Shown piece after piece: positions 51,319 through 59,800 of a DNA stretch of 64,000 nucleotides. Within the stretch, counting starts at the first letter, position 1. Every line of letters begins with the position of its first letter. Made by a program: the position numbers and the translations under genes. This DNA is from Bdellovibrio sp. 28-41-41 (GTDB lineage: Bacteria; Bdellovibrionota; Bdellovibrionia; Bdellovibrionales; Bdellovibrionaceae), in assembly GCA_002256935.1 (NCBI GenBank), contig NCGL01000003.1:1-64000 (forward strand). Reading direction: 5' to 3'. Below the pieces are notes generated by a model. That model was not told the origin of the DNA, did no database searches, and worked only from the letters and a program-made list of their open reading frames with translations.

Positions 51319-52556
51319 TCGCTCCTAATAATTTCCATGGGAGATAATTTACTCGCACCATGAGCGGGAAAATAGGACGCCACGATGGATGCCACATTCG
51401 CGGCGAGGAAGCCAATTAAATAAGTTTTCGGGCTGTAATCAATCATCAAATTGTGGCTGCCCCCAAGTTCAATATTTAAATCAATGTGTCCGATGATGTA
51501 GCACAATAAAAATCCAAGAGTCAGTCCTAATGCCCCTCCAGCAAATCCAAGCAGAATACCTTGGTAAACAACTAATTGCATAATTCGCTGGGGACCGTAA
51601 CCAATGGCTCTAAGAATAGCTATCTCTTTACGCTTTTGATTAATCATAATGGTGAGCACATTATAAATACCAAATGCCGCAACAATTAGGATGGCGATAG
51701 TTATAAAGTAGCGAGTGTAATCTTGAACGTTGATAATTTCCAAAAACATTTTATTAGCTTCCTGCCAATCTTGAACTTTGTCCGTTCCCATCATTTTCCA
51801 TTCTAGAGCTTTTTCATTGGCTTTATCGATATCGTACAATGCCACGGCGATTTCGCTCACCCGACCTGGGCTCTTGGATAAAATCTGAACGTGATTTAGC
51901 TCAGCATACGCAATCGAACTATCAACTTGTTCGCTACCAAAATGAACAATACCAACGACTTTAAATGGGCGCATCAAACTACGCCCTGTACTTACGTTGA
52001 TCACTTGGCCTACACGCGCGCCCAAATTTTCAGAAACTTTACTTCCGAGCACAATGTTACTGGCTCCTGACTGAAGATCCTTGAACGTGCCTTCTTTCAT
52101 GTAACTGGCGACGGACGTAACGCGCAAATGCCGCTCTGGTACCGTCCCCACTAATCCTACAGACGCAGTAAACAGACCATTTGATAAAATCGCATTCGTC
52201 GACAATCGAGGCGAAAAATCACGGACCTCTGGATCGGACATAAATCGTTGATACCAACCTTGATAATTTTCAAGCCGAACTTCTTCGCGTTTTCCGAACG
52301 GTGCCAAAATCCATCGCACGTATGAATTTTCAGGATAGAAAACACTCTTCACCTCGGTGGCATCAATCATCCGTTCCGCGCCGGAAATTAAAATATGTGA
52401 TGTGTTATTTAAAAGATGATCCATCATATATTGCCGCATACCCAGCTGTAGGCCAGATATCGTTATAAACAGAGTCGTACCTAAACTGACACCAATCAAA
52501 ATTAGAAATGTTTGTTTCTTTCGGGCGATCAGCTGTCTCCATGACAAAAAGAACAT
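51315..52556 (-). CDS. ABC exporter permease (FtsX/MacB-type)
   Basis: A 413-residue protein: first membrane segment about 16-35, a large periplasmic MacB-type domain (about 40-275), then three membrane segments (about 285-310, 335-365 and 380-400) with the FtsX motif EIAILRAIGYGPQRIMQLV (quoted in part). It transmits ATPase strokes across the membrane (mechanotransmission) in lipoprotein or macrolide-type exporters. Confidence 0.88.
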   Translation of the reverse strand: MFFLSWRQLIARKKQTFLILIGVSLGTTLFITISGLQLGMRQYMMDHLLNNTSHILISGAERMIDATEVKSVFYPENSYVRWILAPFGKREEVRLENYQGWYQRFMSDPEVRDFSPRLSTNAILSNGLFTASVGLVGTVPERHLRVTSVASYMKEGTFKDLQSGASNIVLGSKVSENLGARVGQVINVSTGRSLMRPFKVVGIVHFGSEQVDSSIAYAELNHVQILSKSPGRVSEIAVALYDIDKANEKALEWKMMGTDKVQDWQEANKMFLEIINVQDYTRYFITIAILIVAAFGIYNVLTIMINQKRKEIAILRAIGYGPQRIMQLVVYQGILLGFAGGALGLTLGFLLCYIIGHIDLNIELGGSHNLMIDYSPKTYLIGFLAANVASIVASYFPAHGASKLSPMEIIRSE

Positions 52557-53327
52557 TTAATTCTCCTTGTTGATTCGTATTTCATCGCTTGTACTAAGAA
52601 CGCCATTTTTGACTTCGGCATTTAATCCATCGATGTGACCCAATTCCAGTTTTACTTTTGCCCATTTATTATTTCGTCTTAAACTTACAAATCCATTAGT
52701 TATAGATTTGATGGGAATAAGTACCGCATCTTTAATACGGCCAACTTCAATGGTAACGTCGGCACTCATGCCAGGTAATATGCTTGGGTCCAACCCGTCG
52801 ACGGAAACTCTAGCGATAAATTCATCGTCCCGAGGAAATACCGATATGACGCGGCCATTGAGTACTTTTCCTCTGAGCGACTCAAAAGAAATTTTTGCCG
52901 TTTGTTCGGGTTTTACTCGCAAGATCGCCTGTTGCTCTAACGAAAGCTCAATGTATTTTTTTTCCAGATTTTCCAGTCTTAGGATCGTAACGCTAGGAAC
53001 GGCTGTTTCACCAACGAAATGCTTTACAAACGTTACAGTCCCTCGAAATGGCGCCCGAAATTTAGCATGGTGATCAAGCTCAATCAACGGGGCTCCTTTT
53101 TCTACAGTGTCACCTTCATCCACATACCGTCCAGTCACTGTCGAAATCAGTGCCGAAATAACTTCAAACCGATCATTGGATTTTACTTTACCTAATCCAT
53201 AAACAGCTTCGGTGATATCGCCTCTGGTTGGATTTATAACCTTAATGTTACTGTTGCGAAAATATACGATTCCTGTGACGCTAAAAATTAATACCAGACC
53301 GACAACTATAACCCAAATTCGTTTCAT
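52557..53327 (-). CDS. Periplasmic adaptor (HlyD/MacA-like)
   Basis: A 256-residue membrane-fusion protein with an N-terminal anchor (about 4-22), lipoyl-type half-motifs (YVDEGDTVEKGAPLIELD and APFRGTVTFVKHFVGETA) and a beta-barrel domain (GMSADVTIEVGRIKDAVLIP). The hairpin is very short. I use ATG 53327 with a GGAGA site in place of 53363. It joins the permease to an outer-membrane channel not encoded here. It starts the export operon from a sigma-54 promoter. Confidence 0.82.
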   Translation of the reverse strand: MKRIWVIVVGLVLIFSVTGIVYFRNSNIKVINPTRGDITEAVYGLGKVKSNDRFEVISALISTVTGRYVDEGDTVEKGAPLIELDHHAKFRAPFRGTVTFVKHFVGETAVPSVTILRLENLEKKYIELSLEQQAILRVKPEQTAKISFESLRGKVLNGRVISVFPRDDEFIARVSVDGLDPSILPGMSADVTIEVGRIKDAVLIPIKSITNGFVSLRRNNKWAKVKLELGHIDGLNAEVKNGVLSTSDEIRINKEN

Positions 53328-53392
53328 ATTTTCTCCATAGAGCATTGCCGAGCGGAAAGGCATCGTCTCGGTTCGCCCCTTCAGCTACAAAA

Positions 53393-53408
53393 AGCATCCT
53401 TGATGCCA
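53393..53408 (-). promoter_or_regulatory. Sigma-54 promoter of the export operon
   Basis: The minus strand reads TGGCAT-CAAGG-ATGCT with correct spacing. It is divergent from the promoter at 53511, with one palindrome between. Confidence 0.7.
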
Positions 53409-53448
53409 CGGCAGAAATCGGCCTGGAGCGAATCAAAGGCTTTGACCG

Positions 53449-53461
53449 CGACAATTTGTCC
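53449..53461. promoter_or_regulatory. AGACA-N3-TGTCT-type enhancer palindrome
   Basis: CGACA-ATT-TGTCC, midway between divergent sigma-54 promoters 53393 (minus) and 53511 (plus). Confidence 0.65.
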
Positions 53462-53510
53462 AACTCTAATTTAAATTGAGTCAATGTGACCCAAATATCG
53501 AGGCTTTTTT

Positions 53511-53526
53511 TGGACCTACGATTGCA
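53511..53526 (+). promoter_or_regulatory. Sigma-54 promoter of the PfkB kinase gene
   Basis: TGGACC-TACGA-TTGCA with correct spacing. Transcription would begin near 53537, past the ATG at 53532, so translation must start at ATG 53553. Confidence 0.75.
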
Positions 53527-53552
53527 ACATTATGAAACAATATGGAAAAAAA

Positions 53553-54482
53553 ATGATATTTTCTATTACTCCTAATCCGGCTCTTGATCTTGGTGGTCTC
53601 GTCAATGATATTAAACCAAACGAAAAGTCCTATGTATTCAATGAAACCAGATCGCCTGGTGGAAATTCAATTAATGCATCTAGAATTTTAGTTCGATTAC
53701 AAATCCCCGTTTCACTGTCTGGATTTCTGGGCGGTAGTACAGGGGATGAAATCAATTCGATGCTCAAAAAAGAAAACTTAAACACCCAGTTTATTGAAAT
53801 AAAAAACACATCCCGAGTCAACGTGACCGTATCCAACGAACGTAACCACAATCAAACGCGACTGAGCTTCCCGGGGCCGACAATTGCAAACGTTGAAAAG
53901 AAAAAATTATTCCATCTATTTGAGCAGAAGAAAAATATTTCGTTTTTAATGTTAGGTGGATCTCTACCACAAGGATTCACGGCAAACGACATCAAGGGAT
54001 TAATTAAAATCGCCGATAAAAAGAATATTAAGTCTATTATTGATTGTCCCGGCTCGATTTTATCTGACGTAATAAATTCAAAGCCATTTTTGATAAAACC
54101 TAATCTTGAAGAATTCCAAGAACTAACCAACAGTCATGTGAAAACCATTGGTTCAGTGATTCAGAAAGCAAAACCATTTCTAAATCACGTTCCCTATATT
54201 TGCATATCTTCTGTCGAAGGGGGCACATTGCTAGTTGGTCGAAAGAATATTTATTTTGGCCGAATTCCTAAATTAAAAATTCGCTCAACCGTAGGCGCCG
54301 GCGATTCTATGGTTGGAGCCATGGTGTCACGATTTTACAAAGGTGATTTTGACGAGGCCAATATTTTAAAATGGGGACTGTCCGCATCAGCCGCCACCCT
54401 TTCTGAACCCGGCATGGGTCTAGGACATAAGTCTGAAATTTTGCAGCTCTATAAAAAAGTCCAGGTAACTTTGATCAACTAG
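53553..54482 (+). CDS. PfkB-family hexose-phosphate kinase
   Basis: A 309-residue ribokinase-fold enzyme (phosphofructokinase-2/1-phosphofructokinase group). The start MIFSITPNPALD is the family's normal N-terminus. PGGNSINASRIL (sugar-binding), TRLSFPGP and the catalytic STVGAGDSMVGAMV (Asp near 256) are present. The sigma-54 element at 53511 and a GGAAAA site favour ATG 53553 over 53532. In dormancy regulons PfkB accompanies stress proteins and adjusts glycolysis. Confidence 0.85.
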   Translation: MIFSITPNPALDLGGLVNDIKPNEKSYVFNETRSPGGNSINASRILVRLQIPVSLSGFLGGSTGDEINSMLKKENLNTQFIEIKNTSRVNVTVSNERNHNQTRLSFPGPTIANVEKKKLFHLFEQKKNISFLMLGGSLPQGFTANDIKGLIKIADKKNIKSIIDCPGSILSDVINSKPFLIKPNLEEFQELTNSHVKTIGSVIQKAKPFLNHVPYICISSVEGGTLLVGRKNIYFGRIPKLKIRSTVGAGDSMVGAMVSRFYKGDFDEANILKWGLSASAATLSEPGMGLGHKSEILQLYKKVQVTLIN

Positions 54483-54510
54483 GCATCGACTTTGCTTTAT
54501 ATCTTTTTAG

Positions 54511-54909
54511 ATGAATAAAATTCGAAAATATAGCTACAAACGCCGCATGCAAACACTGTTCAAAAACCCTATGTTTTGGCTCCTAACATTCATTGGGAAC
54601 TTAATTATATTTATCGGAAGCGTTTTACTCTATTATTTTGAATCCGCTCAAACCTTTAGCAAGTTAGAATTTATTGACTGCCTGCTGTGGAGTACAAGCC
54701 TTACAACGACAATAGGTTACAACACTTACGTACCCATTACTTTTGCAGGAAAAATCATTGTTATCTGCATGATGTTACTCGGAACTCTTTTCGTATGGTC
54801 CTATATGGCCTTCTTAGTCACGGCCCTGATTGCTCCAGAGTTATCTATGTTAGAACACGAGATGCAAAAAGTCGAAGTCGATCTCTTGAAATTAAAATCT
54901 GAAAAGTAA
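54511..54909 (+). CDS. Two-span potassium-channel-like protein
   Basis: A 132-residue protein: a basic N-terminus, two membrane segments (about 19-40 and 78-106) and a pore loop with the filter TTTIGYNT (about 65-72) in place of TVGYG. This fits the two-TM ion channel family without a regulatory RCK domain. Asn replaces the second filter Gly. It starts 28 bases after the PfkB gene, so it is probably co-transcribed. Confidence 0.78.
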   Translation: MNKIRKYSYKRRMQTLFKNPMFWLLTFIGNLIIFIGSVLLYYFESAQTFSKLEFIDCLLWSTSLTTTIGYNTYVPITFAGKIIVICMMLLGTLFVWSYMAFLVTALIAPELSMLEHEMQKVEVDLLKLKSEK

Positions 54910-54931
54910 ATACCAACCTGACAAAGCATCA

Positions 54932-55011
54932 TGACAGGATGACCCATTAAATTCCTTTGTCAGCCTAGCGGTAACTGTGGCAAACAGTGTATCAGTGGCT
55001 AGGGGCTTGCA
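54932..55011 (+). promoter_or_regulatory. Sigma-54 promoter and degenerate enhancer
   Basis: TGGCTA-GGGGC-TTGCA (54996-55011) has correct spacing and a perfect -12. Upstream, TGACA-GGA-TGACC (54932-54944) is a degenerate form of the regional palindrome. They serve the CoA-transferase gene at 55040. Confidence 0.65.
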
Positions 55012-55039
55012 ATTTATAATTCAATCATAGGATTAAATA

Positions 55040-56335
55040 ATGACTAATTTAAAAGAACCCAAACCATTAACAGCCGCTGCCGCTATCACTCATATCAATT
55101 CGTTTCAAAATGTTTTTGTACACGGTGGGTGCGCGACTCCGAATTTTCTATTGAAGGAATTAGTTCAGCAGGCAAATCGACTGACAAGTGTTACATTGAT
55201 ACACTTGCACACCCACGGCGAAGCGGATTACCTGAAACCTCAATATAGCGCTAACTTCAGAGTTCTAAATCTTTTTGTCGGCTCAAACGTCAGACCCTAT
55301 ATGGATTTTGACAGAGTCGACTACATTCCGTGTTTCCTGTCGGAAATGCCGTCACTATTCAAAAACAAAGTGATTCCTCTAGATGTCGCGCTAATTCAAG
55401 TTTCCCCTCCGGATAGCCATGGTTATTGTTCGCTAGGAACTAGCGTCGATGTTGTTAAAGCGGCCATTTCAAATTCAAAAATAGTGATCGCACAAGTTAA
55501 CAATCAAATGCCAAGAACGTTTGGCGATGCTCTTGTTCCCGTACAAGATATTGATTATCTTGTAGAACATAGCGAACCGTTGCTTGAATCTAGCCCAAAG
55601 GCTTTGAGTTCTATCGAACTTGAGATTGGCAGAAACACAGCGGACCTGATCGAAAATGGCTCGACACTTCAAATGGGAATTGGTTCTATACCGGACGCTG
55701 TACTGTCGAGTCTGACCGGTCATAAGGATTTAGGCATTCACACCGAAATGTGGTCTGACGGCGCTTTAAATCTATTAAAGAGCGGCGTAATCAACAATTC
55801 AAAAAAGAAAATTCATCAGGGAAAAACCGTTTCGACATTTGTCATGGGCAGTAAAAACGTTTTTAACTTCATTGATAACAATCCCTCGGTGATTTTGCTC
55901 GAGGCCAATTATGTAAATAATCCCACTGTTATTGCAAAAAATGATAAAGCAATCTCTATCAATTCTGCGGTAGAAATAGACTTAACGGGACAGGTGTGTG
56001 CCGATTCCATCGGTCACAAAGTTATTTCCGGCGTTGGTGGACAAATTGATTTTATCCGCGGCTCGGCACTGTCCAATGGCGGCAAACCTATTATCGCAAT
56101 GACGTCGAGAACTAAACACGGAAACTCTAGAATAGTATCCAGTCTGAAATCAGGTGCCGGTGTCGTCACGACTCGGGCCCATGTTCATTACGTAGTCACA
56201 GAGTACGGCGCTGTTAATCTATTTGGAAAATCGATACATCAAAGGGCCAGAGCCTTGTTAGATCTAGCCCACCCTGAAGATCGTGAAAATTTAGAGAAAG
56301 CGTTTTTTGAGGAATACAGTAAATCTAGTTTATAA
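55040..56335 (+). CDS. Acetyl-CoA hydrolase/transferase family protein
   Basis: A 431-residue enzyme of the acetyl-CoA hydrolase/4-hydroxybutyrate CoA-transferase family. Visible motifs are VHGGCATPNFLL near the N-terminus, IQVSPPDSHGYCSLG, QVNNQMPRTFGDA, LQMGIGSIPDAV, the HTEMWSDGAL segment with its Glu candidate, and a C-terminal VVTEYGAVNLFGKS. It moves CoA between acids and so can yield acetate and ATP under low oxygen. Starts after a sigma-54 promoter. Confidence 0.85.
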   Translation: MTNLKEPKPLTAAAAITHINSFQNVFVHGGCATPNFLLKELVQQANRLTSVTLIHLHTHGEADYLKPQYSANFRVLNLFVGSNVRPYMDFDRVDYIPCFLSEMPSLFKNKVIPLDVALIQVSPPDSHGYCSLGTSVDVVKAAISNSKIVIAQVNNQMPRTFGDALVPVQDIDYLVEHSEPLLESSPKALSSIELEIGRNTADLIENGSTLQMGIGSIPDAVLSSLTGHKDLGIHTEMWSDGALNLLKSGVINNSKKKIHQGKTVSTFVMGSKNVFNFIDNNPSVILLEANYVNNPTVIAKNDKAISINSAVEIDLTGQVCADSIGHKVISGVGGQIDFIRGSALSNGGKPIIAMTSRTKHGNSRIVSSLKSGAGVVTTRAHVHYVVTEYGAVNLFGKSIHQRARALLDLAHPEDRENLEKAFFEEYSKSSL

Positions 56336-56734
56336 TTTATTATCTAGAAAATCCGTAAACGCTTTGTAGACGTCTACTTCTGTAAGAATCCCAACTAATT
56401 TACCGCTATCAACGACAACGGCACAACCGTATTTTTTCTTAGCCATGTAATTGACCGCTTCATTTAAATCAGATTCGGAAGACACACAATAGGGATCAAA
56501 TGTGCAGGCCTCTTCAACTAAAATTTTTTCTGGATCTATATCCTCAAAGCTGGCAACCAGTTTAACATCACGGTCCGACAAAATTCCGACTAATTTGCCG
56601 TCTTTTAAAACCGGCAAATGTCGGATTCTAAGTTCGCTCATGACCGCAATAGCCTGTGACAACGGCCGATCATACCCAATACTTCTCGGTGACGGCGTCA
56701 TATACTTTTGAACTTTAGGTCTAATTTTTTTCAT
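56330..56734 (-). CDS. CBS-pair protein
   Basis: A 134-residue protein composed of two CBS motifs (KYMTPSPRSIGYD, RHLPVLKDGKLVGILSDRDV; then YGCAVVVDSGKLVGILTEVDV). Such pairs bind AMP/ATP or other adenosyl ligands as energy sensors. It resembles the protein at 60254 closely enough to be a paralogue. It follows the BaeRF-like gene by 4 bases, in the operon starting at 57676. Confidence 0.85.
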   Translation of the reverse strand: MKKIRPKVQKYMTPSPRSIGYDRPLSQAIAVMSELRIRHLPVLKDGKLVGILSDRDVKLVASFEDIDPEKILVEEACTFDPYCVSSESDLNEAVNYMAKKKYGCAVVVDSGKLVGILTEVDVYKAFTDFLDNKL

Positions 56735-56738
56735 GGTC

Positions 56739-57137
56739 TTACTCTCTAGACTTACTTGCTAACACTGGGTCGTTAAACAGATCATAGTGTACGAAAAACT
56801 TTCGTGCGATCGCCAGGACCTGATTATCTGTTGGATGGTCACATGTTTCTACTCCGACTACTTTTGTTGCTAGTGTGTGGGTGTAGTGATCATCCAAATA
56901 CTTCTGGAATTGATTTTTTGCTAGTCCCGGACCCATCAACAAAAGCTTTTTGCACCCCAATGTTTTTTCAGTTATTTGTTTAAATAGAACATCATTGGCG
57001 TGATGTTCATGACTGCCTTTTATGTTTTTCATAGCGTGCGCAAGGTCTGTTTTTTTAACCTCTGACGCCGTTGATTCTGCGTTCAATTCAAAAACATGCG
57101 CCTTCGCTGAATCTAACCAAACTATATAATCTGACAT
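56739..57137 (-). CDS. BaeRF-like (bacterial release-factor-fold) protein
   Basis: A 132-residue protein with the eRF1-domain-1/2-like fold of bacterial archaeo-eukaryotic release factor homologues: YIVWLDSAKAHVFELN at the N-terminus and KKLLLMGPGLAKNQFQKYL in the middle. These proteins often neighbour stress genes and may act on stalled ribosomes. It lies between two CBS genes in one operon. Confidence 0.7.
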   Translation of the reverse strand: MSDYIVWLDSAKAHVFELNAESTASEVKKTDLAHAMKNIKGSHEHHANDVLFKQITEKTLGCKKLLLMGPGLAKNQFQKYLDDHYTHTLATKVVGVETCDHPTDNQVLAIARKFFVHYDLFNDPVLASKSRE

Positions 57138-57160
57138 ATTAATTCCTTTTGTTATTTTTT

Positions 57161-57676
57161 TTAAATACCGACGTCTGCTAAACTTTGTAAAATACTTCCA
57201 ACAGGAGAACGATAAATTGCCCCGTAAATCTGGTTCTTCACATCACTGAGTGTACTCTTGTGATCATTAATGAAGGCCTCTAATAAATCTTCTGTAGTGA
57301 CAATGCCTATGGCATGGTGGTCTTTAGTTACAACCAAAGCCGAGATTTTATTTTCCAGCATAGTTTTTGCCGCTTGAGCCAGAGGCGCCGATTCTTCGAT
57401 AGAGCCTACGGGCCAACCCATATATTGTTGTACGATGTCTTCGGGATTAAATTCTGGATTGGCAGGTACAGCGACCCAGTCACTGCCAACTGGCTTTTTC
57501 ATAGCGCGCAGGACATCGCGATCGGACAACATTCCAATCACCACTCCCTTTTCATCCAGAACCGGCAAATGCCGAGTAGAGATTCGTTTCATCAGGTTAA
57601 ATGCATGAGCAAGACTATCGTGACGTTTCACATAGACGACTTTATGAGACGAATGAAAACCTACGTTCGATTTCAT
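57161..57676 (-). CDS. CBS-pair protein with C-terminal extension
   Basis: A 171-residue protein with two CBS motifs (VVYVKRHDSLAHAFNLM with RHLPVLDEKGVVIGMLSDRDV, then ISALVVTKDHHAIGIVTTEDLLEAF) and a 30-residue C-terminal tail. ATG 57676 is chosen with its AAAAGGA site. It is the first gene of the operon 57676-56330, expressed from the sigma-54-like promoter at 57731. Confidence 0.85.
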   Translation of the reverse strand: MKSNVGFHSSHKVVYVKRHDSLAHAFNLMKRISTRHLPVLDEKGVVIGMLSDRDVLRAMKKPVGSDWVAVPANPEFNPEDIVQQYMGWPVGSIEESAPLAQAAKTMLENKISALVVTKDHHAIGIVTTEDLLEAFINDHKSTLSDVKNQIYGAIYRSPVGSILQSLADVGI

Positions 57677-57730
57677 GGCGGATCCTTTTTGTTTGTATAA
57701 TGGAGAATCCATTTGTTTGGATATTGTAGT

Positions 57731-57746
57731 AGCAACGCTTAGACCG
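57731..57746 (-). promoter_or_regulatory. Sigma-54-like promoter of the CBS/BaeRF operon
   Basis: The minus strand reads CGGTCT-AAGCG-TTGCT; GG and GC are correctly spaced, first T replaced by C. Divergent from the promoter at 57859. Confidence 0.55.
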
Positions 57747-57786
57747 AGCTTGAGCTCTCTTTAAATCGTCTTCTAGCGTTTTATTG

Positions 57787-57799
57787 AGACATTTTGTCA
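57787..57799. promoter_or_regulatory. AGACA-N3-TGTCT-type enhancer palindrome
   Basis: AGACA-TTT-TGTCA, with flanks G before and TTAG after that match the copy at 41722. It sits between two divergent sigma-54 promoters. Confidence 0.7.
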
Positions 57800-57858
57800 T
57801 TAGGCTTTGTCGGTTTGGCCGATTTCACTGATGCGGCTGACAATAGGCTTTTATACCG

Positions 57859-57874
57859 TGGCACAGATACTGCT
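57859..57874 (+). promoter_or_regulatory. Sigma-54 promoter of the CBS gene 57903
   Basis: TGGCAC-AGATA-CTGCT with exact -24, one mismatch at -12. The start is near 57885, ahead of AAAGGAA and ATG 57903. Confidence 0.8.
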
Positions 57875-57902
57875 GTTTTAATCTGGAAATAAAGGAACTT
57901 AT

Positions 57903-58367
57903 ATGATCAAAAAATTAATAGTCAGCGACGTTGTGACTGTATTTGAAGGAACTAAGATACAAGAGGTAGCTCGAATTATGGACGAAAAGTCGATCGGCAT
58001 GGTTGTCATTACCGAACCTTACTCTGAGGGCAAACCCGTTGGCGTAATAACAGATCGAGACATTGTAATTAGAGCCGTAAAAAATAACGTAGACTGCAGC
58101 ACTCAGGCGGTCGACACCATCATGTCGCGCTCATTAGTCATGGTTTCAGAGACAACCCAAATCGAAGACTCTATCAAAATTATGGAAGAAAATCATATTC
58201 GTCGACTTTTGGTTTTAGACGACCTAGGAAAAGTAAAAGGAGTCGTGTCCCTTGATGACCTAGTCGCCCTTCTAGGAAACGAAATTAATCGATTGGGGAA
58301 CCTGTGTCGCAATCAAGTCGGTACAGCCGGTCGACATCGTCCCCACGATTTTACAAGAATGGCATAA
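57903..58367 (+). CDS. CBS-pair protein
   Basis: A 154-residue protein with two CBS motifs (GMVVITEPYSEGKPVGVITDRDI and IRRLLVLDDLGKVKGVVSLDDLVALL, quoted as landmarks at about 33-55 and 100-125). It is not a close paralogue of the two short CBS proteins. A single-gene unit with its own sigma-54 promoter; ends 12 bases before the D-lactate dehydrogenase gene end, tail to tail. Confidence 0.85.
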   Translation: MIKKLIVSDVVTVFEGTKIQEVARIMDEKSIGMVVITEPYSEGKPVGVITDRDIVIRAVKNNVDCSTQAVDTIMSRSLVMVSETTQIEDSIKIMEENHIRRLLVLDDLGKVKGVVSLDDLVALLGNEINRLGNLCRNQVGTAGRHRPHDFTRMA

Positions 58368-58379
58368 ACTATTTTTCTC

Positions 58380-59375
58380 TTAGACAACATTGACTGGATT
58401 AATTCGTCCCGTACTGCGATACGAATGAATACTTTCTAGTGTTGTCTCTGCAATATTTTTTAGTGAATCCGATGTTAGAAATGCCTGATGAGAAGTGATA
58501 AGCACATTGGGAAAAGAAATCAGGCGCGCTAAAGTATCATCTTGAAGAAACGAATTGGATAGATCATGGAAAAATACACCCTCTTCTTCTTCGTACACAT
58601 CCAGAGCAGCCCCACCAATTTTTCCGCTCTTTAGTCCCTCAATAAGTGCTTTGGATTCAATCAACGCCCCACGACCCGTATTAATTAGCAAAACACCTGT
58701 CTTCATTTGTTCTATGGATTTAGAATCAATCATATGAAAAGTCCCGGGGTTCAACGGAACATGCAGTGATATGATATCCGATGTGCCAATGACTTCCTCA
58801 AGCGTTGCGTATTTTATTTTGCTATTTTGAACTAAAGAAGACTCGGGCATTGTATCAAAAATTAAAACCTGACATCCAAATGCTGCCATAATACCGGCTA
58901 AAATCCTTCCGATTTTTCCGGCACCCACAATACCTACCGTTCTTCCATTCAAGTCAAAACCAACAAAACCATCTAACGAAAAGTTAAGTTCCCGTACTCG
59001 GCTATAGGCTCGATGAATTTTCCTATTTAATGACAACATCAATCCCACAGCAAACTCGGCGACAGAATGAGGTGAATAGCTAGGCACTCGGCATACAGTA
59101 ATACCAAATTCTCTGGCCGCAGCCACGTCGACATGATTAAACCCGGCCGACCGCAAAGCTAAAAGTTTGACCCCTTTAGCGGCCATCATTTCCAAGCATT
59201 TTCGATCGAACTTATCACTTACAAAAGAACATACGACATCACTCGGTGCGATGGCCGGGGCCGTAGCCGAAGTTAATCTAAAATCCAGATATTCTATTTC
59301 GAAAGAATATTTGGAATTAGCGGCATCAAATGAAGTTCGTTCAAAACTATGAGTGTCAGAAAATTGTATTCTCAT
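58380..59375 (-). CDS. D-lactate dehydrogenase-type 2-hydroxyacid dehydrogenase
   Basis: A 331-residue NAD-dependent enzyme. Nucleotide-binding motif VGIVGAGKIGRILAG (about 147-161); Arg in LLINTGRGALIES; Asp/Glu and the catalytic His in LITSHQAFLT (about 295) complete the site. Closest to fermentative LdhA (pyruvate to D-lactate), which recycles NADH without oxygen. It overlaps the nuclease remnant by ATGA and is probably expressed from the promoter at 60710. Confidence 0.88.
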   Translation of the reverse strand: MRIQFSDTHSFERTSFDAANSKYSFEIEYLDFRLTSATAPAIAPSDVVCSFVSDKFDRKCLEMMAAKGVKLLALRSAGFNHVDVAAAREFGITVCRVPSYSPHSVAEFAVGLMLSLNRKIHRAYSRVRELNFSLDGFVGFDLNGRTVGIVGAGKIGRILAGIMAAFGCQVLIFDTMPESSLVQNSKIKYATLEEVIGTSDIISLHVPLNPGTFHMIDSKSIEQMKTGVLLINTGRGALIESKALIEGLKSGKIGGAALDVYEEEEGVFFHDLSNSFLQDDTLARLISFPNVLITSHQAFLTSDSLKNIAETTLESIHSYRSTGRINPVNVV

Positions 59376-59800
59376 GTTAACTCAAATGTCTCATTGAGAA
59401 GTGGAACGACGCAATCCCAATCTAAAGAATCAATTATATGTTTGCGCATTTCGTCGGCCGCCGTTGGCTCTCCATGTGTCACAAACGTTCGCTTGCGGGA
59501 AATTTGACTTTGTTTTAACCAATCGATTGTTTCCGCATAGTCGGCGTGAGCAGAGATATTATCCAGCACTTTCACCTGCGCTTTTATTTCCACATATTCT
59601 CCATGAATTTTAAGTTTCTTCGCGCCGTTTATAAGGGCTTCACCGCGAGACGCGGTTTCAACTATGCATTTTTCTAATTCGTCAATAGGATCTTTCTGGC
59701 GTCCCACATCACCGCTAAAACCCGTGGTAATATTATCCATGGTTAGGATAATGGATGCGGCTGCTAAGAAATGTCCCGCATATCTGAATTCAAAACTGCT
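59372..59800 (-). pseudogene. Beta-CASP RNA nuclease remnant with internal deletion
   Basis: The reading gives AGHFLAAASIILT before an internal ATG (59740), then FSGDVGR and a fused ETASRGEALINGAKKLKIHGE, and ends with the C-terminal motif SAHADY and THGEPTAADEM. Intact beta-CASP hydrolases have about 450 residues. Here the N-terminal HxHxDH site is absent and the region between TASRG and the later RGEALINGAKK has been deleted in frame. The product cannot be a working nuclease. Confidence 0.75.

Noticed and set aside
54481..54496. AGGCAT-CGACT-TTGCT as a sigma-54 promoter for the K+ channel gene
   Set aside because: Spacing fits, but transcription would start within two or three bases of the ATG at 54511, leaving no room for a ribosome site. 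Co-transcription with PfkB is simpler.
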